NCBI RefSeq assembly: GCF_014170335.1
Contig: NZ_LZZS01000042.1
Span: 1 to 64,000, forward strand
DNA: 64,000 nt
Direction of reading: 5' to 3'
DNA from: Achromobacter sp. UMC46
Lineage (GTDB): Bacteria > Pseudomonadota > Gammaproteobacteria > Burkholderiales > Burkholderiaceae_B
Shown here: piece after piece, positions 25,092 through 34,126 of the stretch
Position numbering within the stretch: position 1 is the stretch's first letter
Layout: the number at the start of each line of letters is the position of its first letter
Program-made: the position numbers and the translations under genes
The notes under the pieces: generated by a model
What the model was told of the DNA's origin: nothing
Seen by the model: the letters and a program-made list of their open reading frames with translations, nothing else
Database searches by the model: none

Positions 25092-25585
25092 TCGTTGCTT
25101 GGTTTGGGGCGGGTGGCGGATCTTCGCAGGTCGCCCGCCGGCGGGGTCGGCCTGACGGCGCGCGCCCACGATTGCGGTCCGGAGCCTTCGCTCCGGACTT
25201 CCCCGTTGTCATCCTCGTACGCCTTCGGCTCCCTTCGGATTCCCTCGGGCGCATCGAGGTTGCGTGCCGTCAGGCCGACCCTGCCGACGGGCTGCCGCCG
25301 TCTTGGTTCGTTGCCCCGCTAGACCGCGGTTCAATGACGAGACTTGCGTTGCCCGCCGACTTGCGGCCGCCCGGGCGGCGCGCAATCGGCATACGCGCCG
25401 TTGATGCGTCGTGGCGGTGGCCGCTTGCGCGCGGCAAATCCGTCACGAGACCGATGTCCGTCATCGCGCGCACCCCATCATGCGGGCATGATTCGATGGG
25501 GGAGGATCATCACGACGCAAGACGCCGCGTAAGCCCCACGTGCCGGGCGGCCTAAGAACACTGACACCCGCACAAAAATCACCCT
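25092..25585. other. Intergenic region between convergent ohr and livF
   Basis: 494 bp without a credible gene, almost all occupied by copy A of the structured repeat element (25108-25537). Open frames in this stretch exist in several phases because of high GC; homology to copy B persists across frame changes, so I read it as non-coding. Confidence 0.75.
25108..25537 (+). repeat. Structured intergenic repeat element, copy A
   Basis: Homologous to copy B at 48936-49464. Helices visible: 25108-25113/25134-25139; closing helix 25144-25159/25266-25281 (16 Watson-Crick pairs, extendable both ways); hairpin 25177-25185/25190-25198 (9 bp, 4-nt loop); short hairpin 25221-25223/25227-25229; 25243-25247/25255-25259; 25286-25290/25298-25302; and 25361-25365/25381-25385 enclosing a GCCGCC/GGCGGC stem. 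Several arms differ from copy B with pairing kept. The end is marked by a 21-bp block (25517-25537) shared with copy B. It starts right after ohr. Function unknown: structured RNA, 3' processing or nucleoid-related DNA element are possible. Confidence 0.8.
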
Positions 25586-26308
25586 CTAATGCCCACCCCC
25601 GAGATAAGCCGCAACCACCGCCGGATCACCACGTAGTTTCTCCGCGCTGCCATGCACCGAAATCCGCCCGTTCTCCAGCACGTACCCGTAATCCGCCACA
25701 TTCAGGGCGGCGGCTGCGAACTGTTCCACCAGCAGCATCGTCACGCCTTCGTCCTTCAACCGCGCAATGATCCGGAACACTTCCTCCACCAGGATCGGGG
25801 CGAGCCCCATCGATGGTTCGTCCAGCAGCACCAGTTCGGGGTTCAGCATCACGGCGCGGGCCATGGCCAGCATTTGCTGCTCGCCGCCGGACAGGGTGCC
25901 GGCCAACTGCTCGCGGCGTTCCTTCAGTCGCGGGAACAGGTCCATGGCTCGGCCCAGGTCGGCCTGCACGTCGCCCTTGGGGCGGCTGCCGGTCAGGCGC
26001 GGGAAGGCGCCCAGCAGCAGGTTGTCGGTCACCGACAGGGTCGGGAACACGCGGCGGCCTTCCGGCGAATGGGCCAGGCCCAGCCGCGCGATGCGGTGGG
26101 ATTCCAGGCCGTCGATGCGCTTGCCGCCTAACGTGACCTCGCCCGCGGTGGGGCGGATCATGCCGGATAGCGCGCGCATCGTGGTGGTCTTGCCGGCGCC
26201 GTTGGAGCCGATCAGCGTCACTACCTTCGCCTTCGGCACCTCCATGCTGATGCCGTGCAGCACCTTGACCTTGCCGTAACCCGCTTCCAGATTCTTGATC
26301 GATAGCAT
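25586..26308 (-). CDS. livF: ABC transporter ATP-binding protein, LivF type (second system)
   Basis: ATPase of the second Liv-type importer, 240 aa. Walker [12 protein letters not shown], signature [14 protein letters not shown], Walker [14 protein letters not shown], and [14 protein letters not shown] near the end, all standard for LivF. It begins 19 bp after the stop of the LivM-LivG fusion and is the last gene of the livKHMGF order read on the minus strand. Confidence 0.94.
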   Translation of the reverse strand: MLSIKNLEAGYGKVKVLHGISMEVPKAKVVTLIGSNGAGKTTTMRALSGMIRPTAGEVTLGGKRIDGLESHRIARLGLAHSPEGRRVFPTLSVTDNLLLGAFPRLTGSRPKGDVQADLGRAMDLFPRLKERREQLAGTLSGGEQQMLAMARAVMLNPELVLLDEPSMGLAPILVEEVFRIIARLKDEGVTMLLVEQFAAAALNVADYGYVLENGRISVHGSAEKLRGDPAVVAAYLGGGH

Positions 26309-26326
26309 CTTGTCGTCCTCTTGGCG

Positions 26327-28249
26327 TCAGGCGGGCGCGCCGCCCAGATACGCCTCGATAACCTTGGCGTTGCTCTGCACTTCGTTCGGCAGGCCCTCGG
26401 CGATCTTCTGGCCGAAGTCCAGCACCGACACGGTGTCGCACACCCCCATCACCACATCCATGTGATGTTCGATGAGGATCAGCGTGATGCCGTGGTCGCG
26501 TACCTTGCGGATGATGGCCAGCAGCTCGACGATGTCGGGCGCGGTCAGGCCGGCCGCGGGCTCGTCCAGCAACAGCAGCTGCGGGTCCAGCGCCAGCGCG
26601 CGGGCGATTTCCAGCAGGCGTTGCTTGCCGTAGGGCAGGTTGCGGGCTTCTTCGCTGGCCAGCGATTCCAGGCCCACGAACTCCAGCAGCGCCATCGCGC
26701 GGGCCCGGGCGCCTTGTTCTTCACCCTTCCACTTCGATGTGCGCAGCGCAATGCCGGCCAGCCCCGTGGTGAAAGTGTGGTGCAGGCCTACCAGCACGTT
26801 TTCAAGCGCGGTCATTTCGCCGAACAATTGCACGTTCTGGAACGTGCGGGCGATGCCGGCGGCGGCGATGTCCGCCGGCGCCAGGCCGACCAGCGACTTG
26901 CCCGAGAACTCCACCGCGCCGGCGGTCGGCACATAGATGCCGGTCAGCACGTTCATCATGGTGCTCTTGCCGGACCCGTTCGGGCCGATCAGCCCGTGGA
27001 TGGTGCCGCGCTTGATGGTCAGGTCGACCTCGTTCAGCGCTTTCAGGCCGCCGAACTGCATCAGCACGCTCTTGGCCGTCAGCAGCGTCTCGCCCTTGCC
27101 GGCCACGGCGTCGGGCACGGCCTCTTGCGCCTTCACCAGGTCCGACTTGACCGCCAGGGCCGCGCGGCGGTTCGAGAAGAACAGGTTGCGCACGAAGCCG
27201 ACGATGCCGTCGGGCAGGTAGTACACGACGAACAGGATCATGGCGCCGAAGATGGTCAGGCGCCAGTCGGTGACGGCTTCCAGCCAATACGAGAACACCG
27301 CCAGCACAATGGTGCCGACGACGGGCACCACGACTCGCCGGGGTTCGGCGCGGCCCTTGGACACCGCGATGATGCTGCCCACCGTCACCAGGATGGCGAC
27401 CGCCAGCGCGATCAGCCGGAAGGTGCCGATGTCGTCCAGCATCTTGGGCAGCAGCACGATGATGGACGCGCCAAGCAGGGCGCCCGTGCGGCTCTTGCGC
27501 CCGCCCATGATGATGGCCAGCAGGAACAGGATGGTCAGTTCGAAGTTGTACGTGTTGGGCGAGATGTACTGTTCCGAATACGAGTACAGCGCGCCCGCCA
27601 GACCGGCGAAACCGGCGCTGATCACGAAGGCGAACACTTTGTGCCGGTAGACCGACACGCCCATGCAGTCGGACGCGATCGGGCTGTCGCGCAGGGCCTC
27701 GAAAGAGCGGCCCAGGTGCGACTTCAGGATGCGGTGCACGACGATCAGCGAGATCACCAGCAGCGCGCCGACCAGCCAGAAGTACTCGCTTTTCGTCAGG
27801 ATGTGTCCGCCGATGGACGGCTTTGGGATCTTGATGCCCAAGGGGCCTTCGGTCATGAAGGTCATCTCGTTGATCAGGATCTGGATGATGGTGCCGAACG
27901 CCAGCGTCACCATGGCCAGGTAGGGCCCCGTGACCCGTAGCGCCGGCAGCGCCAGTACCGCGCCGAACGCCGCGGCGATCAGGATGGCGGCGGGAAGGAT
28001 CACCCAGATGGGCATCTGCAAATGGAAGAACAGCACGCCGGCGACGTACGAGCCGATGCCGAACAGCCCGGCATGGCCCAGCGACACCTGGCCGGTGTAG
28101 CCCACCACGATATCGAGCCCGAACAGCAGGATCGAATAGATCATGATCGTTTCGATCAGGTGCAGGTAATACGTGTTGGTCACGCCCAGCGGCACGGCCG
28201 CCAGGCAGGCGACGGCGACGACGGACAGCAATAGGTGCAAGGGTTTCAT
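26327..28249 (-). CDS. livMG: LivM-LivG fusion: permease plus ATP-binding protein
   Basis: A single 640-aa protein in which an N-terminal LivM permease (about residues 1-340, nine hydrophobic segments, [20 protein letters not shown]) is joined to a LivG ATPase (about 375-640: Walker [50 protein letters not shown], end VIEAYLGG). The linker of about 35 residues includes [20 protein letters not shown]. No stop or frameshift separates the halves. Fusion fixes a 1:1 ratio of the two subunits in this branched-chain amino-acid type importer. Confidence 0.93.
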   Translation of the reverse strand: MKPLHLLLSVVAVACLAAVPLGVTNTYYLHLIETIMIYSILLFGLDIVVGYTGQVSLGHAGLFGIGSYVAGVLFFHLQMPIWVILPAAILIAAAFGAVLALPALRVTGPYLAMVTLAFGTIIQILINEMTFMTEGPLGIKIPKPSIGGHILTKSEYFWLVGALLVISLIVVHRILKSHLGRSFEALRDSPIASDCMGVSVYRHKVFAFVISAGFAGLAGALYSYSEQYISPNTYNFELTILFLLAIIMGGRKSRTGALLGASIIVLLPKMLDDIGTFRLIALAVAILVTVGSIIAVSKGRAEPRRVVVPVVGTIVLAVFSYWLEAVTDWRLTIFGAMILFVVYYLPDGIVGFVRNLFFSNRRAALAVKSDLVKAQEAVPDAVAGKGETLLTAKSVLMQFGGLKALNEVDLTIKRGTIHGLIGPNGSGKSTMMNVLTGIYVPTAGAVEFSGKSLVGLAPADIAAAGIARTFQNVQLFGEMTALENVLVGLHHTFTTGLAGIALRTSKWKGEEQGARARAMALLEFVGLESLASEEARNLPYGKQRLLEIARALALDPQLLLLDEPAAGLTAPDIVELLAIIRKVRDHGITLILIEHHMDVVMGVCDTVSVLDFGQKIAEGLPNEVQSNAKVIEAYLGGAPA

Positions 28250-28252
28250 CGC

Positions 28253-29125
28253 TTACACCTTCTTGATCGCGGTCTTGCCGAACAGGCCGGCGGGCTTGAA
28301 GGTCAGAACGAGCAGCAGCAACACCAATCCCGGCACGTCTTTGTACCCCGTCGAAATATAGAAACCGGTGGTGGTCTCGGCGATCCCCAGGATCAGCCCG
28401 CCCACCACGACGCCCATCCCGCTGGACAGGCCGCCGATGATCGCCACGGCGAACGCCTTCAGCCCCAGCACCGCGCCCATCGTGGCGCCCGTCAACGTCA
28501 GCGGCGCCACGAGGACGCCCGCGAACGCGGCGGTCAACGACGACAGCGCATAAGAGAACGTGATCACCATGCCGGTGTTGATGCCCATCAGGCCGGCCGC
28601 GTCGCGGTCGTTGGACGTGGCGACGAAGGCCTTGCCGTAGATGGACTTGCGGTTGAATATCTCCACCAGGATCATCATGCCCAGCGCGCCGAACACGACC
28701 AGCAGCTCCATGGGCAGTACGTTCGCGCCCATCACCTGGATCGGCGCTTCGGGCAGCGGCGAGGGAAAGCGCAGATCGTCGCGGCCCCAGATGTTCTCGG
28801 CCACGTTCTTGAAGATGATCCCCAAGGCGATGGTGGCCATGATCCAGCCGAATTCTGATCGCGTCTTGATGGCCGGCCGCACGCCGACCCGTTCGACCAG
28901 CGCGCCTTGCGCGAAGCCGAAAATGCAGACGATGGGGATCATGACCCAGTAGTTCACGCCCAGGCCGACGAGCGTCAGCCCGACCAGCGCGCCCAGCATC
29001 AGGGCTTCGCCCTGGCCGAAGTTCAACGTGCCCGACGTGGCGAAAGTAAGCTGGTATCCGAACGCGATGACGGCATAGATCATGCCTAGCGCGATACCGC
29101 TATAGATAAGCTGTAGAAGAATCAT
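28253..29125 (-). CDS. livH: ABC transporter permease, LivH type (second system)
   Basis: Membrane permease, 290 aa, about eight hydrophobic segments, starting MILLQLIYSGIALGMIYAVIA. It has LTFATSGTLNFGQGEALMLGALVG and the coupling stretch KSIYGKAFVATSNDRDAAGLMGI. It ends 3 bp before the LivMG fusion starts, so the two are co-translated. The upstream binding-protein gene is separated by 139 bp with a hairpin. Confidence 0.94.
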   Translation of the reverse strand: MILLQLIYSGIALGMIYAVIAFGYQLTFATSGTLNFGQGEALMLGALVGLTLVGLGVNYWVMIPIVCIFGFAQGALVERVGVRPAIKTRSEFGWIMATIALGIIFKNVAENIWGRDDLRFPSPLPEAPIQVMGANVLPMELLVVFGALGMMILVEIFNRKSIYGKAFVATSNDRDAAGLMGINTGMVITFSYALSSLTAAFAGVLVAPLTLTGATMGAVLGLKAFAVAIIGGLSSGMGVVVGGLILGIAETTTGFYISTGYKDVPGLVLLLLVLTFKPAGLFGKTAIKKV

Positions 29126-29198
29126 GGTGTGTGTCTTGAAGCGCTGTGTTCCGTCCCAACCCCCTTGGGCAGAACGCGGTTTTCAGGCGGCTGCATGC

Positions 29199-29222
29199 CC
29201 CGCGCCCGGGAGGGGGCGCGGG
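29199..29222 (-). promoter_or_regulatory. Intercistronic hairpin between livK and livH
   Basis: CCCGCGCCC (29199-29207) pairs with GGGCGCGGG (29214-29222), loop 6 nt, no T-tract. As in the first system it directly follows the binding-protein gene, and probably stabilises that message or partly terminates. Confidence 0.6.
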
Positions 29223-29264
29223 CGGCGGCGGCCGGGTAGCCGCCGCCTTCCTGCTTGTTCAGGC

Positions 29265-30428
29265 TTAGTTGGCCTTGACGACGCGGCCGCCCTTGACCTC
29301 GCCGATGACCACTTCCTTCGCGGTGATCGCGTCGTGGTTGTCGTGGGTGAACGGCTTGTTGTAGGTCATCACCACGCCTTCCACCGGCGTCTGCAGGTTC
29401 TCGAGCGCTTCGCGGACCTTCGGGCCGTCGGTGGAGTTCGCCTGCTTGATGGCCGCGGCCAGCAGGAAGATCGAGTCATAGCCCTGGGCCGCCGACACCG
29501 GCGAATCGATGCGGTTGTTCTTGGGCTTGAACTTGGCCAGGTAGGCGTCGATGAAGGCCTTGCGCTTCGGGGTGTCCGGGTCCTGGATGAAGGTCTGCGG
29601 CATGCGCGCGCCTTCGCCGTTCGAGCCCGAGTTGTCGATGTAGTTGGCCATCGACAAGGTCCAGCTGCCGATGATCGGCACCTTCCAGCCCAGCTTGGTC
29701 ATGCCGTTGGCGATCTGCGCCAGTTCGGGGCCGATGCCGTAGGTCAGCACGGCTTCGGCGCCGGCGGCCTTGGCTTTCAACAGCTGGGCCGTCATGTCGA
29801 CGTCCTTGATGTTGAACTTCTCGACGGCGACGGCCTTGACGCCCTTGGCGTTCAGGGCTTTTTCCAGGTCTTCGCGGCCCAATTGGCCGTAGTTGGTGGA
29901 GTCGGCCAGGATCGCGACCTTCTTGAAGCCGCGGCGGGTGACCGCTTCTTCCACGATCATCGGGGCCTGGATGCTGTCATGCGCCGCGTTGCGGAACACG
30001 TAGTTGTCGGGGAATTCCGGGGCATTGAACTGGTGCGTGATGACGCTGCCGGTCGCCACGTTGTTGAAGACGGGGATCTTGGCGTCCTGGTAGAAACGCT
30101 GCGAGGCCAGCGCCACGCCCGTATTGATGTAGCCGACCGTGGCCGCCACCTGTTCCTTGTTGATCAATTCCTGGGCGATCTGCACGCCGCGTTCGTTCTT
30201 GGCTTCGTCGTCGCGCTCGACGGCCACCAGTTGGCGGCCCAGCACGCCGCCGTTCTTGTTGATTTCCTCAATCGCCAGCCGCACGCCGTCGCGCATGCTC
30301 ACGCCCATGGACGAGGAGCCGCCGGTGTAGGGGCCAGCCACGCCGATCTTGATGGGGTCGGCGGCGTAAGACGCGGCCGATGCGGCAAATGCAAGGGTTC
30401 CTGCTAGCAGCTTCAAACGAAAATCCAT
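29265..30428 (-). CDS. livK: Periplasmic amino-acid-binding protein, LivK type
   Basis: Type I binding protein of the second importer, 387 aa, typical LivK length. Signal peptide LKLLAGTLAFAASAASYA then ADPIKIGVAGPYTGGSSSMG. Conserved features include the ligand loop VGYINTGVALASQ, and KVAILADSTNYGQLGRED. It is the promoter-proximal gene of the livK-livH-livMG-livF unit. Ligand is probably a branched-chain or other aliphatic/aromatic amino acid; the sequence alone does not say which. Confidence 0.92.
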   Translation of the reverse strand: MDFRLKLLAGTLAFAASAASYAADPIKIGVAGPYTGGSSSMGVSMRDGVRLAIEEINKNGGVLGRQLVAVERDDEAKNERGVQIAQELINKEQVAATVGYINTGVALASQRFYQDAKIPVFNNVATGSVITHQFNAPEFPDNYVFRNAAHDSIQAPMIVEEAVTRRGFKKVAILADSTNYGQLGREDLEKALNAKGVKAVAVEKFNIKDVDMTAQLLKAKAAGAEAVLTYGIGPELAQIANGMTKLGWKVPIIGSWTLSMANYIDNSGSNGEGARMPQTFIQDPDTPKRKAFIDAYLAKFKPKNNRIDSPVSAAQGYDSIFLLAAAIKQANSTDGPKVREALENLQTPVEGVVMTYNKPFTHDNHDAITAKEVVIGEVKGGRVVKAN

Positions 30429-30761
30429 GGATGTCTCCGTTGTAATTAGATGAACTGCGTGGAAAACCGTGTGCCGGCGCCAGACGGCGAGGAATCAAAT
30501 GCTGCGGCGCTCTCCTGTGTTGCGTGTTGTGACTCTCTGCTTAATCGCTTACGCGAATCTGACCCGGCGGGTCATTTCCGCGTAAATACCTAGTACGGCC
30601 GCATGGGGCGCCGACCGTGCGCTGCAACGCAGCATGGGCGGGCAGGCAAGCCGGGCTTGCGATGCGCCGGGGTGTGCGACGGGCGGACAGCCGCGTTGGC
30701 CGCATGCTAGCCACCGCAGGGGGCAGGCGCACGGAAATTCGTTCCGCCCTTTACTGGAAAT
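30429..30761. other. Intergenic region upstream of livK
   Basis: 333 bp with the livK promoter and the 3' end of the LysR gene. It contains a nested palindrome at 30549-30585 and a perfect 7-bp dyad GCAAGCC/GGCTTGC at 30646-30660 that may end the LysR message. No ORF is convincing. Confidence 0.6.
30549..30585. promoter_or_regulatory. Nested palindrome upstream of livK
   Basis: TTACGCG (30549-30555) with CGCGTAA (30579-30585), and inside it TGACCC (30560-30565) with GGGTCA (30569-30574), spaced symmetrically by 4 nt on each side. About 120 bp before the livK start. A candidate operator for the binding-protein operon, or a leader hairpin. Confidence 0.5.
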
Positions 30762-31703
30762 TTATTCCTGACGGGTCGCAAGGCCGCGTGGCCATTGGGA
30801 TGCCAGTTTGCACACGTCTTCCAGCCATAGGGAAAACGCTTGGACCGCACGGCCCGGCGGGCGCGCGCTTTCGGTGCACAGGTGGTACTGGGATTCGCCG
30901 GGGATGTCGATGTCCAGAACGCGCACCAGCTTGCCCTCATCCAGCCATTCCGCGGCAAGCGTGCGGCGCGTCAGGGCCAGGCCCTGGCCGGCGCGCGCGG
31001 CGGCCAGCATCATGCCCAGGTCCACCAGCCAGACGCCGCGCGAGGGCTCGGGCCAGTCCAGGCCGGCCGCGTCCAGCCAGGGGCGCCAGGGCTCCATCGG
31101 GCAACGCAGCAGGCCGGCGGGCGCCAGGTCGGCGGGGCGATGGAACGGGCCGTGCGCGGCCAGGTACGACGGTGAGCAGACGGCGAACACGGGGTCGGCC
31201 GTGAGCTGGCGTGTCTGCAGGCCGGGATACTTGCCGCTGCCGAAGCGTATCCAGACGTCGGCGTTGGGCGGCATGATGTCCAGGTAGGGGATGGACAGCA
31301 TGATTTCCAGCTCGACGTCGGGATGCGCGGCGGTGAAGCCGGGCAGATAGGGGATCAGCACCTGACGGGCGAAGGTGGGGGTGGAGACGACGCGCAGCGG
31401 TTCGGGCTTGGGCTCGCCGCGCTTGTGCAGCGAGGCGTCGGACAGCAGGTCCAGCGCGGTGCGCACCTGGTTCAGGTAGTCGCGTCCGGCGGCGCTGAGG
31501 GTGGCGCCGCGGCTGCTGCGGATGAACAGCGACACGTCCAGCAGCGCTTCCAGGGCGGCGATGCGCTTGCCGATGGCGCTGGCGGTGACGAAGAGTTCTT
31601 CGCTGGCGCGCTCGAACGAGCCCAGCCGGGCGGCGGCTTCAAATGCCTGGATGGCGGCCAGCGGGGGCAGGCGCACATCTTTGGAGGGGGAGGGTCCGCG
31701 CAT
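30762..31703 (-). CDS. LysR-family transcriptional regulator (GcvA-like)
   Basis: A 313-aa LysR regulator. Start MRGPSPSKDVRLPPLAAIQAF leads directly into the winged helix (RLGSFERASEELFVTASAIGKRIAALEALLDVSLF). The effector domain begins LRVVSTPTFARQVLIPYLPGF, of the GcvA-like type. The next gene upstream on the same strand is a LysE exporter, 115 bp away. The target is unknown; livK, which has a palindrome in its promoter region, is a possible one. Confidence 0.88.
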   Translation of the reverse strand: MRGPSPSKDVRLPPLAAIQAFEAAARLGSFERASEELFVTASAIGKRIAALEALLDVSLFIRSSRGATLSAAGRDYLNQVRTALDLLSDASLHKRGEPKPEPLRVVSTPTFARQVLIPYLPGFTAAHPDVELEIMLSIPYLDIMPPNADVWIRFGSGKYPGLQTRQLTADPVFAVCSPSYLAAHGPFHRPADLAPAGLLRCPMEPWRPWLDAAGLDWPEPSRGVWLVDLGMMLAAARAGQGLALTRRTLAAEWLDEGKLVRVLDIDIPGESQYHLCTESARPPGRAVQAFSLWLEDVCKLASQWPRGLATRQE

Positions 31704-31818
31704 GATCGTCTGGCGGGCCGGCCGTGCGCCCGACGAAAGAGTGGCAACGGGGACATTATAAAAGTGATGGCGGCGCGCGGTCCGGACGCGCCGCCATGAC
31801 CAGCACGCCCGGCCGGGT

Positions 31819-32451
31819 TCAGACGCCCTTGATCGCCAGGCTGACTGCCAGCCCCGCCATGACCACGGCGATGACGCCGTCCAGGACGCGCCAGGCCGAC
31901 GCGCTGGCGAAGAAGCGGGCGAACAGGCGCGAGCCGATGCCCAGCACGGCCAGCCACAGCAGGCTGGCGGTGAAGGCGCCGGCGGCGAACGCCATGCGGG
32001 CGTCGTCGAAGCCGTGCGCAAGCGAACCGACCACCACCATGTCCAGCCAGAAGTGGGGGTTCAGCAGCGAAAAGCCCAGCGCGCCCAGCATCGCGGCGCG
32101 GCGCGACGGCACCACGTCGCGCGCGGCGGCCAGACCGCCGGTGGCGGTCCAGGCGCGGCGGGCCGATTGCAGCGCGTACCACGACAGGAAGGCCACGCCG
32201 AACCACAGGACGGCGGTGGTCAGCCACGGGAACCAGGCCGTCAGCGCCTGCAGCCCGGACACGCTGGCGAAGATGAACACGGCATCGATCAGCGCGCAGA
32301 TGGCGACCACGCTGAGCAGATGCGCGCGCATCAGGCCCTGGCGCAGGATGAATGCGCTTTGGGCGCCGACGACGGCGAACAGGCCCAGCCCGGTGGCGGT
32401 TCCGCTGGCCCAGGCGGTCAGGAAGAGGGGGGATGACAAGGTGGCGAACAT
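31819..32451 (-). CDS. argO: LysE/ArgO-type basic amino-acid exporter
   Basis: Inner-membrane exporter, 210 aa with about six hydrophobic segments. It has the family start GLGLFAVVGAQSAFILRQGL and LGFSLLNPHFWLDMVV, matching LysE/ArgO, which export arginine or lysine. Divergent from an ArgP/LysG-type LysR gene, the classic partner that turns on the exporter when basic amino acids build up. Confidence 0.9.
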   Translation of the reverse strand: MFATLSSPLFLTAWASGTATGLGLFAVVGAQSAFILRQGLMRAHLLSVVAICALIDAVFIFASVSGLQALTAWFPWLTTAVLWFGVAFLSWYALQSARRAWTATGGLAAARDVVPSRRAAMLGALGFSLLNPHFWLDMVVVGSLAHGFDDARMAFAAGAFTASLLWLAVLGIGSRLFARFFASASAWRVLDGVIAVVMAGLAVSLAIKGV

Positions 32452-32531
32452 GATGCAAATACCTGTGACTGCAACGCCTGTGGCGGCGCTTTGATGTGGG
32501 TTCCGGAGGCATTGCGCACCCCGGCTATAAC

Positions 32532-32561
32532 GTATTTTCTCTTGCGCGCGAGATGAAATAC
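32532..32561. promoter_or_regulatory. Dyad GTATTT-TCTC...GAGA-TG-AAATAC, probable ArgP operator
   Basis: An imperfect palindrome in the 148-bp divergent gap between the exporter and argP. Arms GTATTT (32532-32537) with AAATAC (32556-32561), and TCTC (32538-32541) with GAGA (32550-32553). It fits the size of a LysR-type recognition site. Confidence 0.55.
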
Positions 32562-32599
32562 AGCTAATTTTCCTTCACTATATTAAGTAAAACTAATCT

Positions 32600-33499
32600 A
32601 TGAAACTCGATCACGGAAACCTGCGGGCGCTGGCCGCCGTGGTGCGCGAAGGCAGCTTCGAGCGCGCCGCGCTGTCGCTGAGCGTCACGCCATCGGCGGT
32701 GTCGCAACGGATCAAGGCGCTGGAAGACCGGATGGGCCGGCTGCTGGTGCAGCGGACGGTGCCGGCCGCCGCCACGGCGGACGGGCAGGTGCTGGTGCAG
32801 CTGGCCGAACAGACGGCGCTGCTGGAGCACGATGCGCTGAACCGGCTGGGGGTGTCGGACGACGAGGTCCCCCACGCCAGCATCCCCATCGCGGTCAACC
32901 ACGACAGCCTGGAGACCTGGTTCGTCGACGCGGCCCTGCAGTTTTCGGCGCGTACCCGGGCCACGCTGGATATGCTGTCCGAAGACCAGGACCACACCGC
33001 GGCACTGCTGCGCAACGGGTCGGTGCTGGGCGCCGTGACCACCCTGGCGGACCCGGTGCAGGGCTGCCGCATCCATGCGCTGGGCAGCATGCGCTATGTG
33101 GCCACCTGCACGCCGGATTTCCATAAGCGCTACTTCGCGCAGGGCGTGAACGCGCAGACGCTGGCCGAGGCCCCGGTGCTGGTGTTCAACCGCAAGGACG
33201 CCTTGCAGGCGCGTTTTGCGCACAAGATCTCGGATCCCGCGCCGTGGCAGCCCCCGGTGTGGTGGGTGCCGTCCACGCGCGCCTTCGTGCAGGCCACGCT
33301 GGGCGGGCTGGGCTGGACCATGAATCCGTTGCCGCTGGTCCAGGAGCACCTTGATGCCGGTCAGTTGATGCTGCTTCGGGGCCGCGCCTGGGAGGATGTG
33401 CCGCTGTATTGGCAGCATTGGCGGGTAAACTCCGAGGCGATGGAAGCCTTGACCGATTCGGTTCTGTCTGCCGCCCGCAGCTTGGTCCGGCGGCGTTAA
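32600..33499 (+). CDS. argP: LysR-family regulator ArgP (LysG/IciA type)
   Basis: A 299-aa LysR regulator. The N-terminus (LDHGNLRALAAVVREGSFERAALSLSVTPSAVSQRIKALE) is characteristic of ArgP/LysG. The effector domain has IPIAVNHDSLETWFVDAAL. These proteins bind lysine or arginine and activate the divergent LysE/ArgO exporter gene, which is the arrangement here. The PCu(A)C gene starts 19 bp after the stop and could be transcribed with it, though the functions are unrelated. Confidence 0.9.
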   Translation: MKLDHGNLRALAAVVREGSFERAALSLSVTPSAVSQRIKALEDRMGRLLVQRTVPAAATADGQVLVQLAEQTALLEHDALNRLGVSDDEVPHASIPIAVNHDSLETWFVDAALQFSARTRATLDMLSEDQDHTAALLRNGSVLGAVTTLADPVQGCRIHALGSMRYVATCTPDFHKRYFAQGVNAQTLAEAPVLVFNRKDALQARFAHKISDPAPWQPPVWWVPSTRAFVQATLGGLGWTMNPLPLVQEHLDAGQLMLLRGRAWEDVPLYWQHWRVNSEAMEALTDSVLSAARSLVRRR

Positions 33500-33518
33500 C
33501 CCACTAGGAGGACACCCC

Positions 33519-34019
33519 ATGAACATCCGCAAGTTCGCAGTCATCGCCGCCCTGGGCCTGTGCACGGCCGGCTCGGCGTGGGCGAAGGACTACAAGGTCG
33601 GCCAGGTCGAAGTCGACGACCTCTGGGTCCGCGCCTCGGCGCCGGGCCAGTCCAATGGCGCGGGGTATATGGATATCGATAACGACGCCAAGACCGAAGA
33701 CCGACTGCTGTCGGTGTCGTCCGACGCCGCCGAGCGCGTCGAGCTGCATACCGTGCAGACCGAAAACGGCGTGTCGAAGATGCGCCAGGTCGAAGGCGGC
33801 GTGGCGCTGCCGGCCGATACCGAGGTCAAGCTCAGCCCGGGCGGCTATCACGTCATGTTCATCAAACTGAAGGCGCCGTTCGTCGACGGCGCGACCGTGC
33901 CGGCCACCTTGAAGTTCGAAAAGGCCGGCGAAGTCGCCGTGCAGTTCAAGGTCAAGCCGGCCTCGCACAACCCCGGCATGAGCCAAGGCGGCATGGACCA
34001 CGGCGCGATGAAGCACTGA
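33519..34019 (+). CDS. Periplasmic copper chaperone PCu(A)C
   Basis: Delivers Cu(I) in the periplasm, usually to the CuA or CuB site of cytochrome c oxidase. The 166-aa protein has a signal peptide (AVIAALGLCTAGSAWA). The copper motif H-x10-M-x21-H-x-M is visible as ELHTVQTENGVSKM ... GGYHVMF. The C-terminal tail HNPGMSQGGMDHGAMKH is rich in Met and His and may hold a second copper. AGGAGG precedes the start. No SCO gene is adjacent. Confidence 0.92.
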   Translation: MNIRKFAVIAALGLCTAGSAWAKDYKVGQVEVDDLWVRASAPGQSNGAGYMDIDNDAKTEDRLLSVSSDAAERVELHTVQTENGVSKMRQVEGGVALPADTEVKLSPGGYHVMFIKLKAPFVDGATVPATLKFEKAGEVAVQFKVKPASHNPGMSQGGMDHGAMKH

Positions 34020-34126
34020 GCGCCCAGCGCTACCCGCGCCTGCTGGCGCGGGTGTGTTTCATATGAACAGACAAGTCCCTCTTAATCGGGCAAGTCTCTC
34101 CAGACCAGGCACAGGCCTACCCCAAT

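Noticed and set aside
25088-25555. Open frame in structured element copy A, with peptide similarity to frames in copy B (RPRLRSGA-APDFP)
   Set aside because: The similarity shows up in more than one reading phase and crosses indels that break frame, and changes keep base pairing rather than amino acids. DNA- or RNA-level conservation explains it better than protein coding.
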